Part shown: positions 1 to 12,000 of the stretch, in pieces
Layout of the letters: each line of letters begins with the position of its first letter
How positions within the stretch are numbered: the stretch's first letter is position 1
Assembly (NCBI GenBank): GCA_000934455.1
Contig: KN885616.1
Span: 96,087-118,490 of the forward strand
Length of the DNA stretch: 22,404 bases
Direction: 5' to 3'
Source of the DNA: Apostichopus parvimensis
Taxonomy: Eukaryota > Echinodermata > Holothuroidea > Aspidochirotida > Stichopodidae
Notes under the pieces: model-generated
What the model was told of the DNA's origin: nothing
Database searches by the model: none
Seen by the model: the letters and a program-made list of their open reading frames with translations, nothing else
Made by a program: the position numbers and the translations under genes

Positions 1-6
1 CCCAAA

Positions 7-58
7 ATGTCCGGAAGTGCAGACATCGTAGGCGAATCTGGTGCTTATTATTTAGAAC
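7..58 (+). CDS. SPAG16: SPAG16 exon 1 (residues 1-18, start codon)
   Basis: Encodes [17 protein letters not shown] plus the first base of Arg18. The GAYYLE motif is conserved at the N-terminus of vertebrate SPAG16. The donor is GTATCC at 59, and the exon ends one base into a codon, matching the phase of exon 2. Reading through the donor would meet a stop after about 25 further codons. Confidence 0.85.
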
Positions 59-3000
59 GTATCCTTTACAGTCACAAGTTCGTTTCTGATTTCACTGTTA
101 AATCCCTTTGTACGTATAATGTAGCATGGGCCTAGTTCCACGAAACTTTGGCCGTCGTTCAGGTTTTTGTTTAAAGTTCATCGGTATTGACTAGTATTGG
201 TAACAATTTAAAATGCTTTAATTGGCTAGTAAATTTCAAAAGTACTCTCAGCGATGCTCTGACCATCCAAATTATTCTCCGACAATGATGATTAATAAAA
301 TAGACTTTATTCCTGTAATGGGTAGAATGATAGGATGGTAATGGTAACTTCATCATGATTGCTAGGCTAAGTGAATAAATGTTCTTTTAAAGTTTGAAGG
401 TAATGATCTGATTTTGGTCTGTGCTTTAGTTTTATCTTTCAAATTCACCTATTTGGTTTCATTATTTCTTTGATCAGATTCTGCCAGAATGAGATATATA
501 TTAATAAGCATACTTGTAAAGGTCTTGCGTCAAAATAGTCGAAGCAGGGAAACTTGCCTAACAAATTTTATGGAATAGTTACAGAAAAATCGGTAAAATA
601 CTTTGTGAAAGTACCTTAGATTACAAAATTGACATTTCCTCTTTGCAATGAATAAATCTAAGCTGTTTTTGTTAAGCCTACATACATTATAATTTCCAAT
701 CAGACATTGAAGCATAGTATAAATCAATGTTTATCTGTGCATCTACATTTGTATTTAATACAGTATTGTATTGTAACAAAGGTAGGGAACACACCACAAT
801 AACCGTACACTACCATACTAATCAATTTCAATGTTTTAGTGAAGACGTGCATCACAAAACTATTACTGCAGCTTCAGGGAATAATTTAGTGTTCAAATTT
901 TGTGTAACAGTTTTGAAGGCTTTTAACTTTGGTTACTATGTGCAACAGCTACTAACACAGTTCTGCACCTCCGTAGCGCGGTAAATATTTCTGTGGTTGA
1001 TGGGAAGTTCATTTATTGTCTGATTTTCATCATGAATGTTTCCTTTAGAAATTCTCTTTAAATTAGGTCTAGAGGCAATTCTTGTACCATCACAATGGCA
1101 TATTATATTCAGTCTGGTCTTGACTGAAAAATCCATTTTAACTAACTTTAACATGATGACGGTATATGGTAATATAAATGGTCTTTCATGGTTAGCGATA
1201 ATGACTGTCCCTTTGTTTTTGCTTCATCATTAATAGGGTCCTTCCTTCAACTATGTGATTTTGTCAAATTATGATCACATTAAACAGGAAAGAAAACTGT
1301 ACCTGTAATGGTTCTGACTCAGAACTTACTGAACAAATTAAATTTCCTACGTTTGGGCATGAGTTATACTTTTAATGTATAATTCCAGTTAGTGAGTGAA
1401 CAATATTTCATGAAAGTGTTAGTACAAAATATGTATATAATAAGAACAAAATTGATGTTTCACTTTTGACTGTGTCAATTTTAGCTGTTTTTGTAAAAGC
1501 TGTATACTTGAAAAATTACTATTAGAAACGTGTTTACACTTTAACATTTAAACACTGCAACTACAATATATGTCCGGGTACTACGGGTAGCTTCACGTAC
1601 TATTACATAATATGCGATTGCTAACATGTAGGGCTATATATTAATTACATTTCAAATTTGCATGGGTTTTTAACTTTTCAACATTTTGACCAAATCAGGT
1701 TTAACACTTGTACATAATTGGATGTCCCATTCATCAATCTAAGAAAATTATTAATCTTCATGAATTTTATGAACATGTGTTGCATCAAACTTTGGAAGTT
1801 AATGTGACATGCCTATATATAATTTCATCATTCATGGTGTGTTTTTGGGGTCTTGTATACATTGCAATACCAAATTGTGTCAATATTAATTCCAAATATT
1901 ATCACAAAGTCAGATATGACTGAACTAGTGAACTTTAATACCTTGTTGTCCCCTTGTTAACTTGCTTTCCTTATATCATCAGAAAATCACTAAACCATTG
2001 CATAACTGGTTTACATACTTCATATTAGAGGTAGGCAACATGTGACCCACAGGCCACATGGGACTGGGGTGAAATTTTCTGAAATCGGTGTGAAGGTTAC
2101 AAAGCATGTACTGTAGAACATTCTGATCTCTTGTGATCCGTATATATCATACCAAATGCCTTTTTATAACTGTTGCAGCCTACAGAACAAGTTCAAACTT
2201 TTATGGTGGTCCACAAGGTCATTTCTGTGCTCACTTCTGCTATACTGTAGAATTTGAATGAGAACATCAACTGTCAACTTCTGTACACTTTATGAAAGTA
2301 TTATACTGTACAGTATGTCTCAATTGTAACATATAGATATTTAACACAATGCATCTTGATTGGGTTTGAATTTGATATAATTACTGGATGAAGATATTAT
2401 TTTCCCTGACAAAGAAATTAAAATAAACAGGTGCAACCATCTTGGAGGATTCAGATGATGACTTTCAATATGAAGAGATACCTTTAGATGAAGACTTAGA
2501 GTCAGGTGAGAACAGTGTGACTGACACAACCCGAACAAACAGCTTTCTATGTAGATTTTGATCACTCTTTCAATACCATAGTGAACGCCCATAATAATAT
2601 AGCAGGCAAGTTTCATTCAAATCATGAGGTAAAATGAAAGAAAAATTGGAATGTTCCAAGTTGCTTTTACAAGTGGTTAGTTGTTTTAATATGAAGATAC
2701 CCGGGTCTGTATGAAGAAAATGTTGACAACTGAATAATGGATTGATTAATACTCATTAATCTTCCTTTGGTGACGAAGTGTAGGAGGGTGTCTTAGTTTG
2801 ATCAATCAAAATGTCACTTTGAGAAATACTTGGTAGCTTTTGTAAACTTGCCGACAAATTATAAAGTTTCTTTTATAAATGATAGATAATACAAGTGAAA
2901 TAGTCAAACCTGTTTAAGAGAAAATTGTAAGGTGGTGAAGAATAAGCAGGTAGAAATGGTAATTTTTATAGTTAGGACATTGAAAACAGAGGGCAAATCA

Positions 3001-6000
3001 TTTGGCAGCTGCTTCAGTAAATTATGCAATTGTGCACTTTATATAAAACAACGGTTGTTTGGAATGATGAGGAGAAAGGGAGGAGGGGGAAAGGGGGTGG
3101 GAAAAGCTCCACTTTTGCTTGCTTGTTGCATAATGACTGCATAACAATATATCTGAATATGGAAGAAGATTATTTTATCCAGAGTATTAACAAATATTCA
3201 CATCCACTTTTACTTGTTCTATGGGATAATTTGTATAACAGCTCCAGTCTTGATCTAATCATCTTTCCTTAGCCATCAAATCCCCACATTGTCAGAAGTT
3301 TGTTACTTATGTTTGCATGTTCTCTTTTATTTACTTCCAGAGGCAGATGAGGACTTGCATGCCGCAGTTCGCACCATCCAGGAGGCTCAAGAAGATGATG
3401 AAGCTGCGGTATGTAGACTATGTATCATTTTTTCTATGCATGAACCATTGAATAGAAGAGGAGGTAGGGGGACGTTGGTCATGCATTTGAAAGGTCTGAT
3501 ATCTCTGGCAAAAGCCCTCTTAAAACACCTAAATGAAAGTGCACCTTGCTCAATTACCCATAAGAAGCCTACTATAAACTCATACCAAGAAGTGTGTATG
3601 TAATGTAATAGATTTCTTTACTTCTTAATTTAGCAGATTTTTGAGAATTAATATTCAGAAGTTAATATAAGCAATTGACATGAGTAAAATTTAATGTTTA
3701 GTAATAATAACAATAATAATAATACTGTCAAACACTTATAAGGCGCTAATTATAAGCAAAAGTAGTCAAAAGCACAGTACAAATAACATCAGAAACAAAA
3801 CAAAACCCCAAACAAAATCAGCAAAAATACCTCATGAAGAGGTACGTTTTCAGCTTAACCTTGAACAGTGATTAATCGGGTATTCATTTTAGATAATTGG
3901 GAAGGGAATTCCATGACTTTGGATCAGAGATACACAAAGCATGCTTACTATAAGTTAGACCAACAGTTTGAGGAACAAGTAAAGTAACGACATTAGATTG
4001 ACAGGTATGGCATTTCTTCCAATCCCCTCCTCACAACATTTACCCATTACCCTACTCAAACCCAAACAACACATTAAATATGCAAAAATGCAACTTTTCA
4101 ATTTTGGCAGCTATGTGATTTTGTCATTTACCTAGTTAACTTTTGATCTTTTACAGCTTTCCTCTTTTCCCCATGTCATTGTTTTTATTTTTATCAATAA
4201 ATTGGGAAATCTTCGTTTCAAACAAACAACATTAACACGAAGAAAAGTTCAGTAAACTTAAAGGCATTGAAGACTCGCCCCAAACCGCGTGCGGTCATCT
4301 GGAAAAGTCAACTTTCCGTTGCTTGCAAGTGATGTTTTGTTCGTGTCCTACAAAATGCAGACAGTACAGTAATGAAACGTGATACCTTGTTATCTTTAGC
4401 TGGACCTGAGATGTCCATCACTGTATTGTTTGTACACTGTGCTGTATGTATTGACCGCAGCTCTATGTACTGACTATACACTAGTGTCTAATTACCGATG
4501 GTAGCAAGCTGTGTGTGTGTATTTTCGCAATCGATGGTGGTGTTTAACACTTCTGTTACACCTCATTCGAAACTAGGTCAGATTACCGGCATTAGACGTT
4601 TCTTTTTGCGCGAGTCTTCACACCCTTTAAGCACAGAGCAACATAGGTTTATAGCTTTCTATGACCAGTGAATTACACAATAAATTCATGTTTCATTCAT
4701 ACTGGACCTCCATTAATCACTACAAAGAATAGCTAGCCTGAATTGAATTTAAACTCAACTACTGAGGTGTCATAATTAGAGCTTATGTCACCCTTGGTAT
4801 TGAAAACTGAATGCATTAAGGCTTGTAATAGAAGCAAGTGTGTTACCAAAGCAATGTAAATAACAGCTCTAAAGACAGTGAGCAATTTGCAGAATATTTG
4901 AAAAATATACAAAGGTACATTGGTATTATCAATGCAGCATGTTAGGATAGGTCTTTTCTATGAGTGCTAGGGATAGCCTAGGCGTAGTTTGTGTTTACAA
5001 CTTAGGGCATTGAAATCGATGTATTTTCCATTTCTAGACCAGTCTGACTCAATCGTATCGTAGTCTGAACTCCTACCAATTTCCTGTGGCATAACTTAAT
5101 ATATCTCACGCTCTCGGTCTGGGTCTTTATGGCTGATAGGCCTATTGGCAAATTCAAAGTTGTGATATATAATGTGTCTTGGGGTTTCCCTCTCCTCCTT
5201 TCTCCAAGTCCCTGTATCTTTTAATAACCCCAAGCCCCATCAATAAGAGTAATATTAAAATCTAACTTTGTTTGAGACAACTTTACCTCAATCCAGAGTA
5301 TTGGTGTTGGTGGTTTCACTTTACAGTTTGGTTTAAACAAGTAGTATGTGTGTCCAAGCAGTTAAAACTTAAAAGTACTGATAAAATTTGTGTGTGGGGT
5401 TGGGGCAGTAGAAAGTATGGAAACCTTACAAAAAATTGTCAGAACTTTTCGTTTATCTGCAAAAAGACTCCTCCTTTCAAATTCGATATAAAATTGTCAC
5501 ATTGAGAGATTACAACATAATTGATTATTTCAGTCATTCAGTAGTAGTCACAATGTTAGGATTTTTCCTACCATATTCCTACCATTGACCTTATCATCTA
5601 CTGTAATATTTTGTCTGGGGAGCGCTAAAAGTTTCAGTAAGAGAAACTGTTGTGGCTCCTTACAGTTTAAACTACACTGACCACAAAGCCCTCTTTCAAA
5701 ACATATATCCAAAAATATCTGAATCAATTGTTGAAAGAGTTGGCAGGTTGCATTTCAGAAACAGATGAGGTGTAGTTAGAATCATTTTGAGGGTGACCGA
5801 TTGTTGACATTGGGGCAAATTGTCTGAAATTTGGAATTCCTTTAATTTCCGTTACTTCTTTACGATCTTAATTTCTTATCAAAAATTTTGTTGTGTTCCT
5901 CAAAATTTCAACCTTTTGTAAAAATCTTAACTTCTTTTCCTCTTCAGTTTCCTTTTCCACTATTTTATAAATTTCCACTCAAAATGATAATAGTTTATTG

Positions 6001-9000
6001 AATATTGTCAAATTTTCTGAAATTTCCACTTTTTCTAAATATTTGAAATTGTGACTTTTTGTTAAAAAAATTCTGTGTAGCATCGATATATCACATAAGT
6101 TTGACTATTGGATGGATAAAACGATGGATGGATGAAACAAAAAATGTCAATCATTTGATTACAAAGGATCCAGCTATGGAGTGCATACCTGGTTGCAAAA
6201 AATGAGGGGCAGAAGCAAACTCTATACTTTGAAAAGTGGGAAAGGGGAAGGGTGGACATGTGCCTCATCCAACCCCTGTCACTATATGTAAAGAATTTAA
6301 AAGTATGCTTTGAGTGAATTTCAAACAAGATTACTGTTCATTGTTTACACAAAATTTTAAGAAAGACAATGTTTAGAAATATCTTCTGTATAGTCTGCTG
6401 ATCAATGGCGTTTACATAATAAGAAAGTTTTTAACACTTTTGGTGATATCATTTGTGGTGATATGATTTGTGGTCAATAGCAGTCAAAAATGTGGTAACA
6501 TCAATATATCATGTGCTGGAAATGTAGATGCTAATATCCATTTTTACACTGTTTTGGACTTCACATGTTACTTTAGGTTAATAATGCAGAAAATTAAAGT
6601 CATTTGCACACACCAGATACATTAATCGCTTTGCCAACGAAACTTTGTGTTTGAGCGGCAAACTAGGTTGCCCCAACTTTCTATTAAAGGTGTTTGTGAA
6701 AAACTGCTTTCATGATACACTAAAGGCACACAGAACACTAGACTACAGACGTTTGGTGGAGTAAAATTGAAAAGTTCATCATTTCTGGCTAAATGATACT
6801 AATTAACCACCTTTTGTCTAGGAAAATTCTATCAAAACTAAATAGTGTGTAAAAGTAGTTGGCCTGACGTTTCGATCCTAGCAGGATCTTCTTCAAAGGC
6901 TAAATGACAAGTCAAGCAAAACTAAATAGTGTAAGACATTTCATGTTGTACTTAACTGGTGCATGACGCTTTAAATATGCAACTATTTGGTATGTAGCCC
7001 TCTTCAAAATCCAAACATTCTGTTGCATTTCACCTCACCTCACCCCCACCCCTTCCCCACCCCCTCCCCCGATGCATCTGCCCCCCAGGATGCTTATATC
7101 CCACTTATCATCCAAAGAAATATGGTGACCCACATGTTAGTACTTTATGACTTCTATGTTTTACCGTTCAAAAATGTAGTCAATATTGTACAGAAGGAGT
7201 GTACAAACTATAATGGTTTCTTCATCTATGATGAAGTATCTATCTGCTTTCTTTCATCTTGTTGCTTTATATATCAAAAGGAAGGGTACATACATTTAAC
7301 AGAAAATTTCTTAATTTCACAGTAAATATTACAGAAACACCCAATCAAAAATTTGACCCATTATTTAGGGAGTGACCTACTTGTGTAGCTTATCCAAAGA
7401 GGTTCACTGGGCTTCCTGTTTAGTAGGCTACATTAAGCATTTATAGTAGCAGGTTAACCTTTGCATTGAGAGTTCAAACTGCAGAAACCAAACCTGACTT
7501 CAAAGAGAAAAACCCAGCAAGGTTGTTTTCAAACATTTCCATGTATTTGGTTTGTTTTTGTAATGAAATCAGATAGGGGAGGCAATTTTTTAATTATACT
7601 GTCAATTAGAGATCCTTTAAAGGGAGAATCTCAACAGAAAATGATCATTTCCATGTGACAGGTATTGCATGTAAAAGCAGGAGCAAGGTAGTCTTTACTA
7701 TATTATGGTTACTAAGATGTTAAAACAAAAGAAGTGTAATATAAAAGTTTTGCTATTCCATCAGGAGGGTAGGGGCACATGAAACGGGGCACATGAAAAA
7801 GTCTGTGAATTTATCAAATATATGTATTGATCTGTTTGTGTAATGAAAGAAGAAAGCAGAGGCAATGTTTTCATTATCCTGTCAATTAGACATCCTTAAA
7901 GGGAGAGTCTCTAAATCAAATTTGCTGATACAACATTTAGAAATATTGTTAATTGTGATTGAAATATGAAGATAGATGGTACTAATACAGCTCTCTCTTT
8001 ATTAATTATTCTTCATTTTCTGTTGCAATCATGGTTGATTTAGTATGCTAAATTTAATTCATTTATTACACAGCTTAATTTGATCTTACCTTGTAAAGTC
8101 CATGAACAAATGGGCAAATCCTTAAAATTTACTAATATAATGTAAAACAGTCACAATTTGTGGTAGAAATTCTTTGGTAATTTATGGTGAAAGTAATGCA
8201 AAATAGTGAATATACCAATGATCAACTCAAATATTGTTGCTTTATTCTACTGTAGTCTTTACCATGTATTTGTTCATTTCTAATGGTAACCAACTCTCTC
8301 CATAATTCATGCACCCTGAAGATAATAATGTGGTACTCCTTACTACTGTTTGTTCTTGTTGTTGTAGCATTTGAGTGAAACCAAGACCCTTCCTGCTGTT
8401 ACACAACGACCAGAGGTGGTCGATGACTTCGTCCGTAACTTTTTGGTCAAGATGGGTATGATGCGAACTCTTGATTCTTTTCAAACCGAGTGGTAAGTGA
8501 CAAATAATATTTGTTAAATAATTCTCTGTAATAATCTGTAGCAATTGTTTCAGGGGGTCTGGGGGCAGGGGAAGGGGAAGGGGGAGTGGGGAGGATGGGA
8601 GGGTTCAAAGAAAAGGGAACAGGAGAGAAAAAAATAGATGAGGTTAAGGATCGAGAAGGGATGAAGCGGTTAATGGATATTTCCTCATTGAAATATATAT
8701 AGGATATTTATCAATCTGAATTTTTCCTAGTATTTTCGATATTTGGAGACCATTATTTTCTTGTGAAACAAGTTAGATAAGTTTCAATTGTAAAATGATG
8801 ATGTTGAGATCTAGGACTATCTCTTGTATACATATTTGTCTGTATCTTTCTTAGACCATTTCATAGTTATTCATGTCCTTCTATCAACCCAACATGACTA
8901 CCACTTGTTTCTTGTGATATAAATATCCAACCAAGCCATGACTCTCTCCAGTCCAACCATTGAGCTACATTTATCCAACATTGCCCCTAGTAACTATAAC

Positions 9001-12000
9001 CAAAACATATGCTCTATTTTCTCCACAATGGGTGATACAATATTTTAAGCAAAAACAAACAATTGTTATGTCATTTAGCTATTTCCCACACACTTGTACT
9101 TCCTAATTAACTTTACCTATATCAGTTGACAGTTGTTGGTGGGTATCAAGTGTTTATAAGAACTTCCTGTGTGGTGAGATTAAAAGGCATTATGTAGTTT
9201 GTGCATATTGTACACAGTGGTTGAGAAGAAATGTGAAAACAATGGACCCCATAGCATTTTTCTCTGTGAAAGAATTTAGAATACTTACACTTCAATAGCT
9301 TTGATTAGCTCTTCTTTTTTCTCAAGGTGAAAAGAACCCATGGGAAATTCTGGAAGGTGGTTTAAATGATGATAGGTAGCCGTATCAAATGGCTGCTACA
9401 GGTGTTAGCATCTTTAAAGGGATATATACATAGTAGTTATCATCTTACACTCTAAAGTCCAACTTGTAGAATGTTTAGATGTTTACTTATTTAGCCCAGA
9501 TGCTTCAGGCTTGGGATATTTAAAGAAAACAGTGATTTAACTGTTTAACCTCCTACTCCCAAGACAACAATTTGTGTATGCTTGAATGGGGGTGAGGTGT
9601 AAGGGGGGGGGGGGGGTTAGTGTGTACATATTATATGCTCTTTTTATTAAACTCTGACATCACTTAAATTTCTGGTTCAGCAATTTGGCCATTATGTAGC
9701 ATTGTGATCATTTTCTCTCAAGTGATGAGAGATAACTAACATCATTGAGAGGATAATTGTGTATGGAGAAGTTGGTAAGGGATGGCAAATAGCCCCAAAA
9801 AGTTGAAATAAACCCCAACAGATGTCGAAATTAAAATGAATCTGTTTAATTTTTTATTGATATATTCCCAAGAACTTTGATAGCTCAGTTTAGTAAAGCT
9901 GGGTACATTTCATTAACAATTTCAAAGTATTTATTGACTATTGGAAAAGAGCAATGAAATTTCTTTGCTCTTTTTCAATTCTCTAAAAGTTTCCAACTTC
10001 AAATTTGGTTTACTTTTCTTCATTATTTGAACCAAACTCTGTAAGTGAAAGTGATGAGCTGTATTAGCATAGAACTGTATTGTCAAATAAAATATGAGAT
10101 GAATTCACAAAAGTCAAAGGCAAATATTCCTTTTAGCTGTCAGAGCATTTTTAATGTATTACATAAATGTTTTGTCCATTAGTAATCATGGTATATCACT
10201 TTAAGATGCTCCTGCTTTGAAATTAAGAGGTTGTTCTAATCCCAGGGATTCTAGCACTCTAGGAATTCCAGAATAACAATAAGAGTTTTGAAAACAAACT
10301 AGGTTAGTAACATGTTATTCACAATTGATGGATTGATGAAGCTGTTAATTAATGACATATCCTTGTCTCTCTAGTCCCCTGGAAAGCTAAAAAAAAAAGG
10401 AAAAAAAGAAAAGAAAAGAAAAGCCCACCCTCACCATGTAAGCTGTTCACATGTATTCCAGATAAAAATGGCTGGGTCTTACTAAACATAAGCAGTTTCT
10501 GTTGCCCATTCCTCCACTGCCTGATTCTACAGTGATAGAAAGCAGAGGAATCAGACCACCCAAGTTTGGTTTAAGTAATGAGAAAATAAAATGAAAGGGG
10601 GAAAAATGGAAAGGATGGTAACATGCTTCTGGAGGGGGGGTGGGGGAGGGGTCAGTCCCCAATAAAATCAAGGTGGCTCAAGGCCCCCTGCCCTCACCTG
10701 ACAGAATATTACAAAGCCTTTCTAATGTGCAGTACATGTGAATTATATAACAATTAAAACCTACTGTAAGCAGTTGTGAATTCATTGATTCAGAAGTTAC
10801 AAAGTATACCACTATGTTGGATATAAGCACCTTCCATTTTTACAAATTTTCTCAATTAGGAATGGACACCACCATCACTTGGACACCTCCCAAGAACATC
10901 TATGCCCCTCTCTGTACACCTAAAATGGTGGTCGCGCCCTTACCTCTTCACCCCAAATCTTTCATGGCGCTCCACCTCTAACCTTTTTATATCATTAATA
11001 CTTAGTTTGTCGTTCAAACAGAATTTGTTGTAGAGTTGGCTCAGTATCTTTAACAACTAATTGATTCCAGAATCTGGTATTGGTAACAATGTAGTCTGTT
11101 AATGAACTTTGCTGGTGAAGTTCTTGTTTCTTCTAAAATAGTGACAAAAAATGTCTACTTTTCTTGTGAAAAGTTCAGGTTTACATTTCTCCTGTTAGTA
11201 ATGTGAAAAATTAGTTGGGAAATGAAACTGTTTATAATCATATCACAAATAATAAATTCTTTTTATTAAACATTTATTTGGTGCTAATTAGATGCCCTAG
11301 TTTGATAAATGGCAATCTTTTTTCATGTGCCAATGTACCTACAAGAATACTGGTCAGTGCACAATAAGACCTACTTTAAGTGATGTTCTACCAAGTCATG
11401 AAATACCTTTTATTGACACTATTTTGGATTACGTACTGAATTTCACGAAGTGACAAGAACTAGTTTGCAAATATTATCCAAATAAGACATCTACTTTCCT
11501 GCTACTGGAATATTAATTTCATATCACTTACAGTTTGAGTGTTTCATTGTATTTACTTCATTTCCTTCTTATTTAAGAGAGCAGTGAAGTTATGTCCCCA
11601 AACCTTACCAGTTTGGGTATTTAAGAACGACGATACTCATGTTTTAACAGTCTTCAGAAAGATCATCTCACCATGCTTAAAAACTTATTCTCAAATTATA
11701 CCAATATCATGCCAGTTTCATATTACTCTTGTGTAAGTTTATGAAGAAAGTATCATGCAAGTTTGATTGTATTTTGAATAGATAGGAACTTAATGTCAAG
11801 AATACAAGCCATATATTTATCTTTTGTAGGTATGAACTGCAGGAGAGAGGAGAGCTAAACAGGGAAGACATCACCACAGTACCTGATGTGTATACCAGGA
11901 ACCAACAACTGGACAGCCTAGTCAAAACCATGAGGAGTGATTTGCAAAAATTCAAAAATGCAGCAAAGTATGTTGGGATGGCTAATAATTGTTCTCACAT

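Larger units (their letters stand above)
3409..8367 (+). other. Intron 3 (4,959 bp), repeat-rich
   Basis: The largest intron. It contains a microsatellite-linked dispersed repeat (3702-4010), a TTAA-flanked inverted-repeat element (4258-4630) and a hammerhead-like relic flanked by direct repeats (6833-6932). It also contains a C-rich tract (7030-7087), 90-bp direct repeats (7541-7632 and 7822-7911) and short tandem duplications. Regions 4631-6100 and 7090-7540 show nothing I can name. No nested gene is supported. Confidence 0.85.
8493..11829 (+). other. Intron 4 (3,337 bp)
   Basis: GT-AG intron. It contains a sense-strand G-rich tract close to the donor (8553-8613), a G14 run (9603-9616), an A-rich purine run (10390-10424) and a second G-rich block (10631-10651). 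Region 10860-10980 is locally C-rich (CACC and CTCC words) and of unknown origin. I find no supported gene. Open frames such as those near 10447-10671 and 11539-11736 have no family resemblance. Confidence 0.8.

Noticed and set aside
59..148. Reading exon 1 straight on beyond 58 as a longer N-terminus
   Set aside because: It soon meets a stop. Splicing at 59 to 2431 restores the conserved motif order of SPAG16 in the right phase.
6987..7325. Plus-strand open frame of 112 codons in intron 3
   Set aside because: Its N-terminal half is a translated C-rich low-complexity tract (Pro/His/Ser) and the rest is AT-rich. No splice or family evidence supports it.
8242..8544. Minus-strand open frame of 100 codons
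   Set aside because: It lies over exon 4 in antisense. The + strand reading is clearly SPAG16, so this is a shadow frame.
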